A stretch of DNA of 64,000 nucleotides, taken from GCA-002050365 sp038235165 (lineage in GTDB: Bacteria > Acidobacteriota > Blastocatellia > Pyrinomonadales > Pyrinomonadaceae). The stretch lies in NCBI GenBank assembly GCA_038235165.1, contig JBBSUG010000002.1, positions 154,341-218,340 of the forward strand. The letters are read 5' to 3'. The notes beneath the pieces are model-generated. The model worked only from the letters and a program-made list of their open reading frames with translations, did no database searches and was not told where the DNA came from. A program made the position numbers and the translations under genes. Every line of letters begins with the position of its first letter. Position 1 is the first letter of the stretch. Positions 26,539-35,342 of this stretch are shown in pieces.

Positions 26539-27357
26539 TCAATATTTAAAGCCGATAAAGCCAAAATAACTATCAAGAAAATCCGTCAGTTTCAGCGTCG
26601 CCGGTGCTTTCGGAACCGGATGCAATTCTCCCCAAGTAAAGATGGTCATATTGACTGTCCGGCTGAGATAATCATCTATTGCTCCTGCATAATTAACTCT
26701 CGACGCGAGACACACCCAATGATTCGGAGAAGATTTCAGTCCTGTTTTCCGGTATAGAATATCCGCATGAATCGACAACATCACATTAAATCCGAGGTTG
26801 TAACAGCTATCGGCGTACTGCAGGCTTTTTTCATCTTTGGTTTTCATGTCGCCGTAGTCTTCTATAATTTTTGTGTAGCCCGCTTTTTTCAACCACGGAA
26901 TCATTTCTTTGCCCCAATTTCCGCCTTCACCACTTGTATCTTGATAATCATAAAACCAATTTTCGGAGTCTCGAATGCTTGCTGTCGGTATCCAATCAAC
27001 AACCGGAACGCCGACCGGAAGATAATTTTTTAAATCTTTTCCGGGTTTTAATTTCCATTTACCAAAAGTGGTTTGACCTTTTTCGTAAAGCTCTATAACC
27101 ATATTGACATATACATCCGGTTGGTCTTTTGCTATTGAATAAACAAGGCTCGCCGGTCCGCATAAACCCGCTGCCCCCTGATTTATTTTCCATGGATTTT
27201 CGACACGTTCTCTCAAACCGGATGCCACTTCTTTCCTATTTATATGAGTAAAGGCGGCTACGCCAGACCTGTTTTCAAAGCTGTAAATTGTATCCAGCAG
27301 CTTATATTTAGAACCGGATATTTTTGTCGATCTTTGTTGCATTATAAAAGTTTCCAT
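26539..27357 (-). CDS. Papain-like cysteine peptidase fold candidate
   Basis: 272 residues from ATG 27357, preceded by gaagagg. A candidate catalytic Cys lies in NQGAAGLCGPASLVYS, a motif pattern seen in papain/C39-like peptidases and secreted effector-type proteases; a candidate His is in SPNHWVCLAS, followed by TIFTWGE. No signal peptide or membrane helix is present, unlike its downstream partner. It could be an effector, a peptide-processing enzyme or an inactive relative. The assignment rests on these motifs only. Confidence 0.55.
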   Translation of the reverse strand: METFIMQQRSTKISGSKYKLLDTIYSFENRSGVAAFTHINRKEVASGLRERVENPWKINQGAAGLCGPASLVYSIAKDQPDVYVNMVIELYEKGQTTFGKWKLKPGKDLKNYLPVGVPVVDWIPTASIRDSENWFYDYQDTSGEGGNWGKEMIPWLKKAGYTKIIEDYGDMKTKDEKSLQYADSCYNLGFNVMLSIHADILYRKTGLKSSPNHWVCLASRVNYAGAIDDYLSRTVNMTIFTWGELHPVPKAPATLKLTDFLDSYFGFIGFKY

Positions 27358-27617
27358 TTTTTTCCTCTTCAATATTTATTTAATAAATAATCAACTGCTC
27401 TTTTTGACTTACATCTATTTTCAAAATTTTTAACCGAGCGTTTAACTCTGATAAAAGACGCTTTCGTTTGTCATCAACTCGCGCTACAATACATTTATTA
27501 TTTGTATCTGCGGCTTTGTCGCACTGTGTTGGTTTTCCGCTCCGTAATCAATTTAATTGATAAGTCGCGGCGGTGTCTTCGGATTTAAAATCAAATAATT
27601 CTCAATTTAAATTCAAA

Positions 27618-30600
27618 ATGGATAAATCGCGCAGTCAAAAGATTTACGAGTTTGAGGGATTCCGCCTCGATGCCGCACATCGCCTTCTTTACAAAAACGG
27701 GCGCGAAATTTCGCTGACACCGAAGGTCGTCGAAACGCTGATTGCGCTGGTCGAACATTGCGGCGAAGTTTTGAGTAAAGACGAATTGATGGGAATTATT
27801 TGGGCAGATTCGTTTGTCGAAGAAGGAAATCTGACCCAGAATCTTTATCTTTTGCGAAAGGTTTTGCAGAAAAAACCGGACGGCACGCCTTTTATCGAAA
27901 CTCTCAAACGGCGCGGTTATCGCTTTACCGGCGATGTTTTTCGCACTGAAGCGAAATCCGCGAAACAGATTTCGGCGAGTAAAATCCAATTTCCCGCCGC
28001 CGAAAACGACGAAAACCAAACGGCGGAAAATCTCTGGCAAATTATCGGGCGCGAAAAGGAAATCTCGCAAGTTAAAAATCTGCTGTCGCAAAAAGACGTG
28101 CGTCTTGTAACATTGGCGGGAGTTGGCGGCACGGGCAAAACCAGACTTGCTCAGAAACTCGCGCAGGAGTTGGCAGCGAACTTTGCCGACGGCGTGTTTT
28201 TTGTCGAATTGGCGGCGATTACAAATCCCGAATTAGTTGTTTCGACGATTGCCCAAACGCTCGGAATCAAAGAGGCAGGCGACAAAGCGGTTGCGGAAAA
28301 TTTGAAAAACTTTTTGCGCGATAAACAAATCCTGCTCGTGATTGATAATTTTGAACAGGTGATTGATGCCGCGCCAATCGTTGCGGAATTCATTTCTTGT
28401 GCCGAAAAGTTAAAAATTTTAGTTACCAGTCGAACGCGGCTGAATTTGAGCGCGGAACGTGAATTTATCGTTCCGCCGCTCGAATTACCGAACGGAATTT
28501 CAAATGTTTCGCTCGACGAATTATCGAAATACGAAGCGATTGAATTATTCGTCAGGCGGGCGCGAAACGCTAAATCGAATTTTGCTTTGACAAAAGAAAA
28601 CGCCGAAACAGTGGCGGAAATTTGTCGGCGGCTCGATGGTTTGCCGCTGGCAATCGAACTGGCGGCGGCGCGGATTAAGATTCTTTCCCCGTCAGCGATT
28701 TTGGAAAGACTCGAAAACCAGCTAAATCTGCTGACGGGCGGCGCAAAGGATTTGCCCGAACGCCAACAAACAATGCGCGGAACTGTCGAATGGAGTTACG
28801 ATCTTTTGACCGATGACGAAAAAAACTCATTTCGCTGTCTGGCGGTGTTTGCCAACGGTTTTACCATCGAAGCGGCGGAAACAATTGTGAATAGCTGGCG
28901 GTCATTGGTCAGTAAGGAAGAAATCAGCAATAAAAAATCAGCCGATAATACGCGACCGCCGATCAATGTCCTCGACGACGTAACTTCACTGCTTGGTCAG
29001 AGTCTGCTCGTTTCAAAGGAGCAGCCGGACGGCGGACAGCGTTTTCGGATGCTCGAAGTCGTCCGCGAATACGCATTCGAACTTTTAGAAAAACACGACG
29101 AAGCGAAAGTTGCCCGACGCGCTCACGCAGATTATTTTATCGGACTGCTCAAAGCTGCCGAGCCGCATTTTTTGAGCGCGGAGTCCCCAAAATGGATCGC
29201 TCCGATGCAGGCGAATTTCGATAATATGCGAAACGCGCTCAATTGGCTGTCGAAAAACGATGGAGAAACGGCGGCGAGTTTGGCTGGCGTGATTTGTTAT
29301 TTTTGGAGTCGGAACGGACACACGATTGAAGGAACTGAATGGTTTGAAATCGTCTTGCGACAGAGTGCGGAATTTCCTGCCATTCTGCGTATCAAATTGC
29401 TGGTCAGTCTCGGCGTACTGAACAGACTTAAAGCCAATTTTCCATCTTCTCAAAATTGCTATAAACAGGCGTTAACACTCGCCGCCCAAGAAAATGATCT
29501 AGCAAATATAGCGGTAGCAAACAGAGGTCTGGGAGTCAACGCTTATCAGCAGGGCGATTTTACGGCGGCGCGAAAATATATCGAAGACGGATTGGCAATT
29601 AGCCGCCAACTTGACGACCAGCCGGGAATCGCCACTTCACTTAATATAATCGGAGATTTAGCCCGAACCGAAGGCGATCATCGCCGCGCCCGTCCATGTA
29701 TCGAAGAAGCGTTAGCGATTTCCAGAAAACTCGGCAAACAACAGGGAATCTGTGACAACGGCATCTCGCTCGGCTTAATCGCTTATGAAGAAGGTGATTT
29801 TGAAAACCAGCAATTATATTTTATCGAAGTTATGGAAACGGCTCGGAAATTGAAGGATGTAGTCTATACAATATACTGTTTTGACGGTTTCGCGTCGCTC
29901 GCCGTCAAAAGCAGGCAATTGAAACGCGCCACCCGTCTGGCAGGTGCTGCACAAAGTCTGCGCGATTCGTCCGGTCATCGATATGAACCCGTTGAACGTC
30001 GTTTCCTCGAAACATATCTCGCCGAACTCAAATCAAAAATAGCCGAAGCCGATTTCTCCGAACTTTACGAACAAGGGCGAAAACTGGACTTGGAAGAAGC
30101 TGTCGCGCTTTGTTCGGAAGAAACCGAGCAAGCAGCCGCACTGTACAAATCCGAAAGCGCAGTTTCCGAACCGAATTTTTTCAACCCCGCTAATGCTTTT
30201 GAAGCCTGCCAGTTGGCGCGTATCTATTTTCAGCAAAGTACGATGCCGACGTATGTAAAAGCCCGCGAACTTTTGGAAGAAGCGATTCGGCTCGATGCTG
30301 ATTACGCGCCCGCTTACGTCGCGCTTTCCGAACTTTGTATTAAAGAAGCTATTTATAATTTATCTTCACTTGCCCTAGGTTTTGACGGCGCGAAAAACGC
30401 ACTCGAACGTGCCGCCGATTTGAATGCGAATTCGGCGGAATTTTATGCTGCGAAGGGTTTTTTCGCATTGGTTGCCGATTGGAATTTTGACGAAGCGACG
30501 CAGAATTTACACAAATCTCTCGCCATCAATCCGCACTGCGCCTTCGCCAATAATTATCTGGGACAGGTTTTTATGTTCCGATGCGAATTTGATAAAGCCG

Positions 30601-31169
30601 AAACTTATCTGCGGCGGGCGGTGAAAATCGAACCGACTGGTTTATACAATCACGGAATGTTGATAATCTCTTATTTTCTGGCGCGGAATTATAAAAAATC
30701 TCTCGAATTGCTCGACAAATATTTCGCTATCAGTCCGCAATCCGTCGCCTGCGAACAAATTCTCTGCTGGAATCTGGAACAGACGGGTAAAGCCGCCGAA
30801 GCCGTCGCCAAATACGAAAAACATCTTGACCAACCGTACGGCGTATTTTTTAAAAAATGTCTCGGTTATGCTTATGCAATCGCCGGTGATGAAGAAAATG
30901 CCCGCAAAATCGCCGCTGAAATTGTCGCCGAAAGCCGCGAACATTATATTTCGCCGGTTCATTCAGCAATAATTTACGCCGCATTAGGCGAAGCGGACGA
31001 AGCCGTTTTACATCTCGAAAATGCTTTCGCCAACCGCGATCCGTGGCTGCTGTGGCTTGCCGCCGATCCGCGTTTCGACAATTTGCGTGTTGATCCGCGC
31101 TTTCAAAAATTGGAAAAATCCATTTTCCTTGAATCCGCCGAAAAGCATCGCTCAAGGGATTTGATTTAA
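27618..31169 (+). CDS. Winged-helix / NB-ARC-like ATPase / TPR regulator
   Basis: 1183 residues from ATG 27618; a GTG at 27573 in frame would add 15. Residues 8-108 are a CadC/OmpR-type winged helix (YEFEGFRLD ... ISLTPKVVETLIALVEHCGE ... RRGYRFTGDV). A STAND-type ATPase follows: Walker A GVGGTGKT at 168-175, Walker B ILLVIDN at 238-244, and a GLPLAIELAA motif. The C-terminal half is TPR repeats (for example AKFPSSQNCYKQALTLAAQ-like units and AYVALSELCIKEA). No phosphoacceptor domain. Such proteins switch transcription on ligand binding by the TPR array; the target is unknown. It is divergent from the papain-like gene, whose promoter it may control. Confidence 0.88.
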   Translation: MDKSRSQKIYEFEGFRLDAAHRLLYKNGREISLTPKVVETLIALVEHCGEVLSKDELMGIIWADSFVEEGNLTQNLYLLRKVLQKKPDGTPFIETLKRRGYRFTGDVFRTEAKSAKQISASKIQFPAAENDENQTAENLWQIIGREKEISQVKNLLSQKDVRLVTLAGVGGTGKTRLAQKLAQELAANFADGVFFVELAAITNPELVVSTIAQTLGIKEAGDKAVAENLKNFLRDKQILLVIDNFEQVIDAAPIVAEFISCAEKLKILVTSRTRLNLSAEREFIVPPLELPNGISNVSLDELSKYEAIELFVRRARNAKSNFALTKENAETVAEICRRLDGLPLAIELAAARIKILSPSAILERLENQLNLLTGGAKDLPERQQTMRGTVEWSYDLLTDDEKNSFRCLAVFANGFTIEAAETIVNSWRSLVSKEEISNKKSADNTRPPINVLDDVTSLLGQSLLVSKEQPDGGQRFRMLEVVREYAFELLEKHDEAKVARRAHADYFIGLLKAAEPHFLSAESPKWIAPMQANFDNMRNALNWLSKNDGETAASLAGVICYFWSRNGHTIEGTEWFEIVLRQSAEFPAILRIKLLVSLGVLNRLKANFPSSQNCYKQALTLAAQENDLANIAVANRGLGVNAYQQGDFTAARKYIEDGLAISRQLDDQPGIATSLNIIGDLARTEGDHRRARPCIEEALAISRKLGKQQGICDNGISLGLIAYEEGDFENQQLYFIEVMETARKLKDVVYTIYCFDGFASLAVKSRQLKRATRLAGAAQSLRDSSGHRYEPVERRFLETYLAELKSKIAEADFSELYEQGRKLDLEEAVALCSEETEQAAALYKSESAVSEPNFFNPANAFEACQLARIYFQQSTMPTYVKARELLEEAIRLDADYAPAYVALSELCIKEAIYNLSSLALGFDGAKNALERAADLNANSAEFYAAKGFFALVADWNFDEATQNLHKSLAINPHCAFANNYLGQVFMFRCEFDKAETYLRRAVKIEPTGLYNHGMLIISYFLARNYKKSLELLDKYFAISPQSVACEQILCWNLEQTGKAAEAVAKYEKHLDQPYGVFFKKCLGYAYAIAGDEENARKIAAEIVAESREHYISPVHSAIIYAALGEADEAVLHLENAFANRDPWLLWLAADPRFDNLRVDPRFQKLEKSIFLESAEKHRSRDLI

Positions 31170-31235
31170 ACTTTCCACGCCGCTGACGACTTTAAATGAG
31201 AAGGGCAAATAATTTGTTTTCAGGGGTTGCTTGAG

Positions 31236-32333
31236 TCATCGTGAAGAGGCAATCAAAGCGATAATTATGACGACGAATAGAATGACAATTGACAAACAGC
31301 CAATTTTCAGCCAACTGTACGGACGTTCGCCCTGTACTTCGCCGGTTCTGCCGTTGACGACGATTTGGAAAACTTTATTGTTGTAGCGATACGCGCCCGC
31401 GTAAACCGGCACGAGCAGATGTTTGAACGTGATACTTGAATAATTGGTGTCAACATTGCCGACGCGCTGTTCGTCGCCGCCGATGTCTTGGCGCACATCG
31501 TCGTAAATGATTTCGGCGGCATCCTGCTTAAATAATTCAAACCCTTCTTCAAGTGTCATCTGATATGTTTGCGCTTTGTGTCCGGCGAGATACGCGGGTT
31601 CATAGGGGACGAGTTCGGCAAAATCCCAGTTCAGTTTTTTGACGTAAGCGGGCAAAAGCGATTTGGTCGCGGGAATGTAAAGATCGTCAAAATGTCGGCT
31701 GACCGCGCCGGAAGTTCCGTGCCAATTCGTGTAGCGAACCTGCTGCGATTTCCGTTCGCCGTTTTCTTCATAATATTCCGTTTGGTAATAATATTCGCCG
31801 CGCTGTCCGGTGTAGCGGCTGTCGGTGTCGGCATCGAACGTCCAATACGGAATATAAACGCTGCCGACTTTATCGGGTTGGGCGAGAATTTTTAGATTAT
31901 TCGGCGCAAACCAGCGCGAATTTATCCAACCTTTGAGTGCGGACGAAGCGATTTGCGAAGTTACGGAAAAGGGAAGAACGCCTTCGGGCGCGACGAGCGG
32001 ATCGGCGGATTTCGGTTGGGCGACAATTTTTCCGCCGCAAAAATCACAGCTTCGCGCTGTTTCAGGCGGCACGAAAGTAACGGTTGCGCCGCACGTTTCA
32101 CACGAAACCTGCATCGCATTTTCCGCCATCGGCTGCAGCCTGTCGGAATCGGGACGCAAAAAACTTTGGAAATCGCGCTCGACAATTTCGCCTTCCTTTG
32201 CAATCGCTTTTGAAAAATTACAATATGGACAGGTTAGTTGACCGTTTTGCGGATCGAAAACCATATTCCCGCCGCATTGGTCGCACAAAAAACGATTGAT
32301 ATTTTCTCCGGCAATTTGCGGATTCTCTTTCAT
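31236..32333 (-). CDS. Zinc-ribbon protein with C-terminal membrane helix
   Basis: 365 residues. Two zinc ribbons: CDQCGG with CPYCNF, and CETCGA with CDFCGG. A middle domain of about 200 residues (YIPYWTFDADTDSRYTGQRG ...) and a final hydrophobic helix (SIVILFVVIIIALIA) follow. Related proteins are often mislabelled as PriA-like helicases because of the zinc ribbons; no helicase motif is present. Function unknown. Last gene of a minus-strand group starting with the ABC ATPase at 34725; a 20-bp hairpin separates it from the YbjQ gene. Confidence 0.8.
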   Translation of the reverse strand: MKENPQIAGENINRFLCDQCGGNMVFDPQNGQLTCPYCNFSKAIAKEGEIVERDFQSFLRPDSDRLQPMAENAMQVSCETCGATVTFVPPETARSCDFCGGKIVAQPKSADPLVAPEGVLPFSVTSQIASSALKGWINSRWFAPNNLKILAQPDKVGSVYIPYWTFDADTDSRYTGQRGEYYYQTEYYEENGERKSQQVRYTNWHGTSGAVSRHFDDLYIPATKSLLPAYVKKLNWDFAELVPYEPAYLAGHKAQTYQMTLEEGFELFKQDAAEIIYDDVRQDIGGDEQRVGNVDTNYSSITFKHLLVPVYAGAYRYNNKVFQIVVNGRTGEVQGERPYSWLKIGCLSIVILFVVIIIALIASSR

Positions 32334-32348
32334 ACTCTTTTCAGATGC

Positions 32349-32403
32349 AAGGTTTCAAGGTGCAAAGTTTCAGGTTTTCAACGTGAAACTTTGCACCTTG
32401 AAA
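32349..32403. repeat. Palindromic heptamer array
   Basis: 7-bp words aaggttt, caaggtg, caaagtt, tcaggtt run from 32349 to 32376. The segment 32353-32372 is the exact inverse of 32384-32403: a perfect 20-bp stem with an 11-base loop. It lies between the YbjQ and zinc-ribbon genes and may act as an intercistronic terminator or processing site. Confidence 0.8.
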
Positions 32404-32405
32404 CT

Positions 32406-32726
32406 CTATTTCTTCGTCAATCGAACCGCCGTGCCGTAAGCGAGAACTTCGGTCGAACCTTGCTGAAATTCGGTCGCGTCGTAGCGCATTCCGATAATCG
32501 CTTCCGCACCGATGGCGTTGGCGTGAGTGATCATCCGGTTGAATGCTTCGAGCCGTGCATTTTCGCAGACGTGAGCAAATTCTTCGATGTTGCCGCCCGC
32601 GATTGATTTGAATCCGCCGATAATGCCGCGCCCGATGCCCGTCGCCCGCACGACGATGCCGCGCACAATGCCCAAATATTGTTCAATTTCGTGTCCCGCC
32701 ACTTCATTTCCTGTCGTAATAATCAT
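32406..32726 (-). CDS. YbjQ family (UPF0145) protein
   Basis: 106-residue cytoplasmic protein of the YbjQ/UPF0145 family, small oligomeric proteins suggested to bind heavy metals. Signature stretches: YLGIVRGIVVRATGIGRGI and ANAIGAEAIIGMRYDA. Good ribosome site (taaaaggag). It follows the ABC permease by 25 bp, so it is likely in that operon. No metal-binding cysteine cluster is visible (a single Cys). Confidence 0.9.
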   Translation of the reverse strand: MIITTGNEVAGHEIEQYLGIVRGIVVRATGIGRGIIGGFKSIAGGNIEEFAHVCENARLEAFNRMITHANAIGAEAIIGMRYDATEFQQGSTEVLAYGTAVRLTKK

Positions 32727-32751
32727 CTGTTCTCCTTTTATTTAATGTATT

Positions 32752-34038
32752 TTATTCATATCGCAACGCTTCAATCGGATTCAAACGACTCGCCCGCAAT
32801 GCCGGAAAAACACCGGCGATAAAGGCAATCGAACAGATTAAAAGTATCACCAGCACAATCGGCAGCAACTTGAAAACAAAAATGCTGTAGCCTTCAAACG
32901 ACTGCAAGTAGTTTTGCGCCACAAATATATTGATAATCGCGCCGACGATCATTCCGCCGACTGTGCCGATTACCGCGCCCCAAAATCCGATTAAAATTGA
33001 TTCGAGCGAAAAAAGCGAAAAGATTTTCCAACGTCCCATTCCTAACGCTTTTTGCAGTCCGATTTCCTTCGTACGCTCCAAAACGGCGATGACCAGCGTA
33101 TTGATAATACCGAAGGAGGCGGCGAGCAGGGCGATGAATGCGAACAAATTCAACCCGATCTGCAAAATGCCGACGGCATCATAAATTCTTTTTTGCTGGT
33201 CGGCAAACGAATCGGCTGAAAATCCCAGTTCGTCGAGTTTATCTTTCACCGCCGCGATGTTCTGCACCTCACCCGTTTTCAGTTGAACGGACAAATTCGA
33301 AAAAAGATTAAGATCATCCTCTTTTTGGTTTTGATCTTCATAAATGCGTTTTGCCGTTTCCGCATCCACATACGACGTAAAATTCGCCATCATTCCCTTG
33401 GTTGAAACGCCGACAATTTTCAGTTGCAGCGTTTTAATCTCGTCAGTTTGATTTTTCACTTTGTAGGCGACGGTCGCCGTTTTGCCGATTAAATTGTTAA
33501 GATTTTCATCAAATGTCTTGGCGATGTCAAGCGGAAGCATAACTTGATTTGCGCCGTCAATCGTTTTTCCAACTTCGGTTTTCTGCGTCACGCCTTCGGA
33601 CAGCATTCCGAGCGCAACCCGGTATTTTTTCGCGCCTTCTATCGTGATATATTCGCCGTTAATCCAGTAACGCGGCGTAATCGTTTTAATTTCGGGAATT
33701 TGATTTCGCAAATTTTCGATCTGCGCTTGAGAAATCATCATCTCGTCCGGGTCAGTCTTATCGCCGGCTTCGTTCGGCGTTTTTTCCTTATATTCGGCGG
33801 GTTCGTCGGGATTTACCTGCTCGTCTTTGCGCTCGATTTTTTTGCGAACAAAAAGCACACTGCCGCCTTCGACATTCTTGACCTGTTTATCAATATAATC
33901 GCGCAAACCGTCGCCCAAACCGTTTGTTAAAGTGAGTGTGAACGAACCGACGACAATCGCCATCACCGTCAAAAACGTGCGAAGCCGTGCGCGAAAAAGG
34001 TTGCGATTGGCAATTTTTATCAAGTCCCAAAATTTCAT
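32752..34038 (-). CDS. ABC transporter permease, FtsX/MacB type
   Basis: 428 residues. N-terminal helix (TFLTVMAIVVGSFTLTL), a large periplasmic MacB-type core with an acidic-basic low-complexity insert (KKIERKDEQVNPDEPAEYKE), and three C-terminal helices of the FtsX domain ending in ALRASRLNPIEALRYE. It pairs with the ATPase encoded 18 bp upstream (34057-34725). Likely role: export of a small molecule, peptide or lipoprotein across the inner membrane. No membrane-fusion (MacA) gene is in the cluster. Confidence 0.9.
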   Translation of the reverse strand: MKFWDLIKIANRNLFRARLRTFLTVMAIVVGSFTLTLTNGLGDGLRDYIDKQVKNVEGGSVLFVRKKIERKDEQVNPDEPAEYKEKTPNEAGDKTDPDEMMISQAQIENLRNQIPEIKTITPRYWINGEYITIEGAKKYRVALGMLSEGVTQKTEVGKTIDGANQVMLPLDIAKTFDENLNNLIGKTATVAYKVKNQTDEIKTLQLKIVGVSTKGMMANFTSYVDAETAKRIYEDQNQKEDDLNLFSNLSVQLKTGEVQNIAAVKDKLDELGFSADSFADQQKRIYDAVGILQIGLNLFAFIALLAASFGIINTLVIAVLERTKEIGLQKALGMGRWKIFSLFSLESILIGFWGAVIGTVGGMIVGAIINIFVAQNYLQSFEGYSIFVFKLLPIVLVILLICSIAFIAGVFPALRASRLNPIEALRYE

Positions 34039-34056
34039 TTTATTAACGCTTCATCT

Positions 34057-34725
34057 TCATCCTTTTACAATTCGCCCGTCCTTCATTTCAATAATCCGCG
34101 CACATTTCGCCGCCAAATCTTCATCGTGCGTGACGACGATCAGCGTAATTCCCTTTTCCGCGTTCAACCTGAACAGCATTCCTTCAATCGCTTCGCTCGT
34201 GTTTGAGTCGAGATTGCCGGTCGGTTCGTCGGCAAAGATAATCTGCGGTTTTCCGACGAGTGCGCGGGCGATGCAGACCCGCTGTTTTTCGCCGCCCGAT
34301 AAATCTTTGGCGCGTTTGTCTTCTTTGTCCTTCAATCCGACGGCTTCGAGCGCGTCCATCGCGCTGCTCGTCAAACGATACTGCGTCGCGCCGCGAATCC
34401 GCATCGGCAGCACGACGTTTTCAAACACGGTTTCCTGCCCGTTCAAGAAAAACTGCTGAAAAACAAAACCGAATTTTTCATTCCGCACCAAATCCCGCTC
34501 TTTTTCGGTCAGCGTCGAGAAATCCGCCCCTTCAAACATCACGCTGCCCGCCGTCGGCGTATCGAGACACGCCAGTAAGTGCATCAAAGTTGACTTACCG
34601 CTGCCTGATTTGCCGATAATCGCCGCGCATTCGCCCGTTTTGATTTCAAGATTGACGTTTTTTAAAACTTCGTAATCAACGCTGTCGCTCGTAAATGTTT
34701 TTGATAAATTGATCGCTTCAAGCAT
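34057..34725 (-). CDS. ABC transporter ATP-binding protein, LolD/MacB type
   Basis: 222-residue ATPase. Walker A GKSGSGKS, Q-loop FVFQQFFLNGQETVFENV, signature DLSGGEKQRVCIARALV, Walker B IIFADEPTGNLDS and H-loop VVTHDED are all intact. The family energises FtsX-like permeases, here the product of the next gene. First gene of the minus-strand group that continues through the permease, YbjQ and a zinc-ribbon protein. Confidence 0.94.
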   Translation of the reverse strand: MLEAINLSKTFTSDSVDYEVLKNVNLEIKTGECAAIIGKSGSGKSTLMHLLACLDTPTAGSVMFEGADFSTLTEKERDLVRNEKFGFVFQQFFLNGQETVFENVVLPMRIRGATQYRLTSSAMDALEAVGLKDKEDKRAKDLSGGEKQRVCIARALVGKPQIIFADEPTGNLDSNTSEAIEGMLFRLNAEKGITLIVVTHDEDLAAKCARIIEMKDGRIVKG

Positions 34726-34963
34726 TTCTTTGTTCGATTTCCCGGATAACGATATGCCGTATTACGAACGTTGCGGATGATTTTGTTGCAGAAAATTATT
34801 TTAATTCGTCATCCGGTAAAATTTGCTTTGACCGCCGTTCAATCGGTTCCGAAAGTTAAGGAACTTTTACGTTTTTAGAGCGTGTTTGCACTATAAAATA
34901 GGTGTGGTTTTTTTGAGCTTTAAATGTTAAACTTATCTTAATTCAAATTGGAGGACTGCGGTT

Positions 34964-35173
34964 ATGACTTGTTGGCATTGTAACGAAGAGCTTGACTTCG
35001 ATTGTCAGGCGACGGATTGGACGAAATTTTACCATTGTGCGGGCTGCGACAAATGGTATGAGATGAGTAAGGAAAGAGAAAAAGTGAACGGTGCCGTGCC
35101 GGTCAGGTTTTTTGAACTCGACAGCCGCCCGCAAACGGAGACGGCAAGTGCTGTTTATTCACAGAGTGTTTGA
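34964..35173 (+). CDS. Small zinc-ribbon protein
   Basis: 69 residues beginning MTCWHCNEEL with a second pair HCAGCDKWYEM, giving two CxxC knuckles. The rest is polar and unstructured-looking. A strong ribosome site (ggagga) lies 8 nt before the ATG, which supports it as a real gene despite its size. It stands alone between a divergent ABC cluster and the convergent patatin gene. Function unknown. Confidence 0.75.
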   Translation: MTCWHCNEELDFDCQATDWTKFYHCAGCDKWYEMSKEREKVNGAVPVRFFELDSRPQTETASAVYSQSV

Positions 35174-35342
35174 GCGTTAATAAACTTTAACTGCTCAAAA
35201 ATAATTTGAAAATAAGTTTTTGCCGCGAGTCAGCACGAACAGCGTAGATTATTGCAAATTTTCAGCGCAGTCGGGGATGATTCGCGGTTTTGTTATTTTA
35301 AACTCACCGTCGCTAAAACAGATGACGGCAAATCAGCAACCG

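Noticed and set aside
31236..32333. PriA-like helicase label for the zinc-ribbon protein
   Set aside because: Only the zinc ribbons are similar; Walker and helicase motifs are missing and a membrane helix ends the protein.
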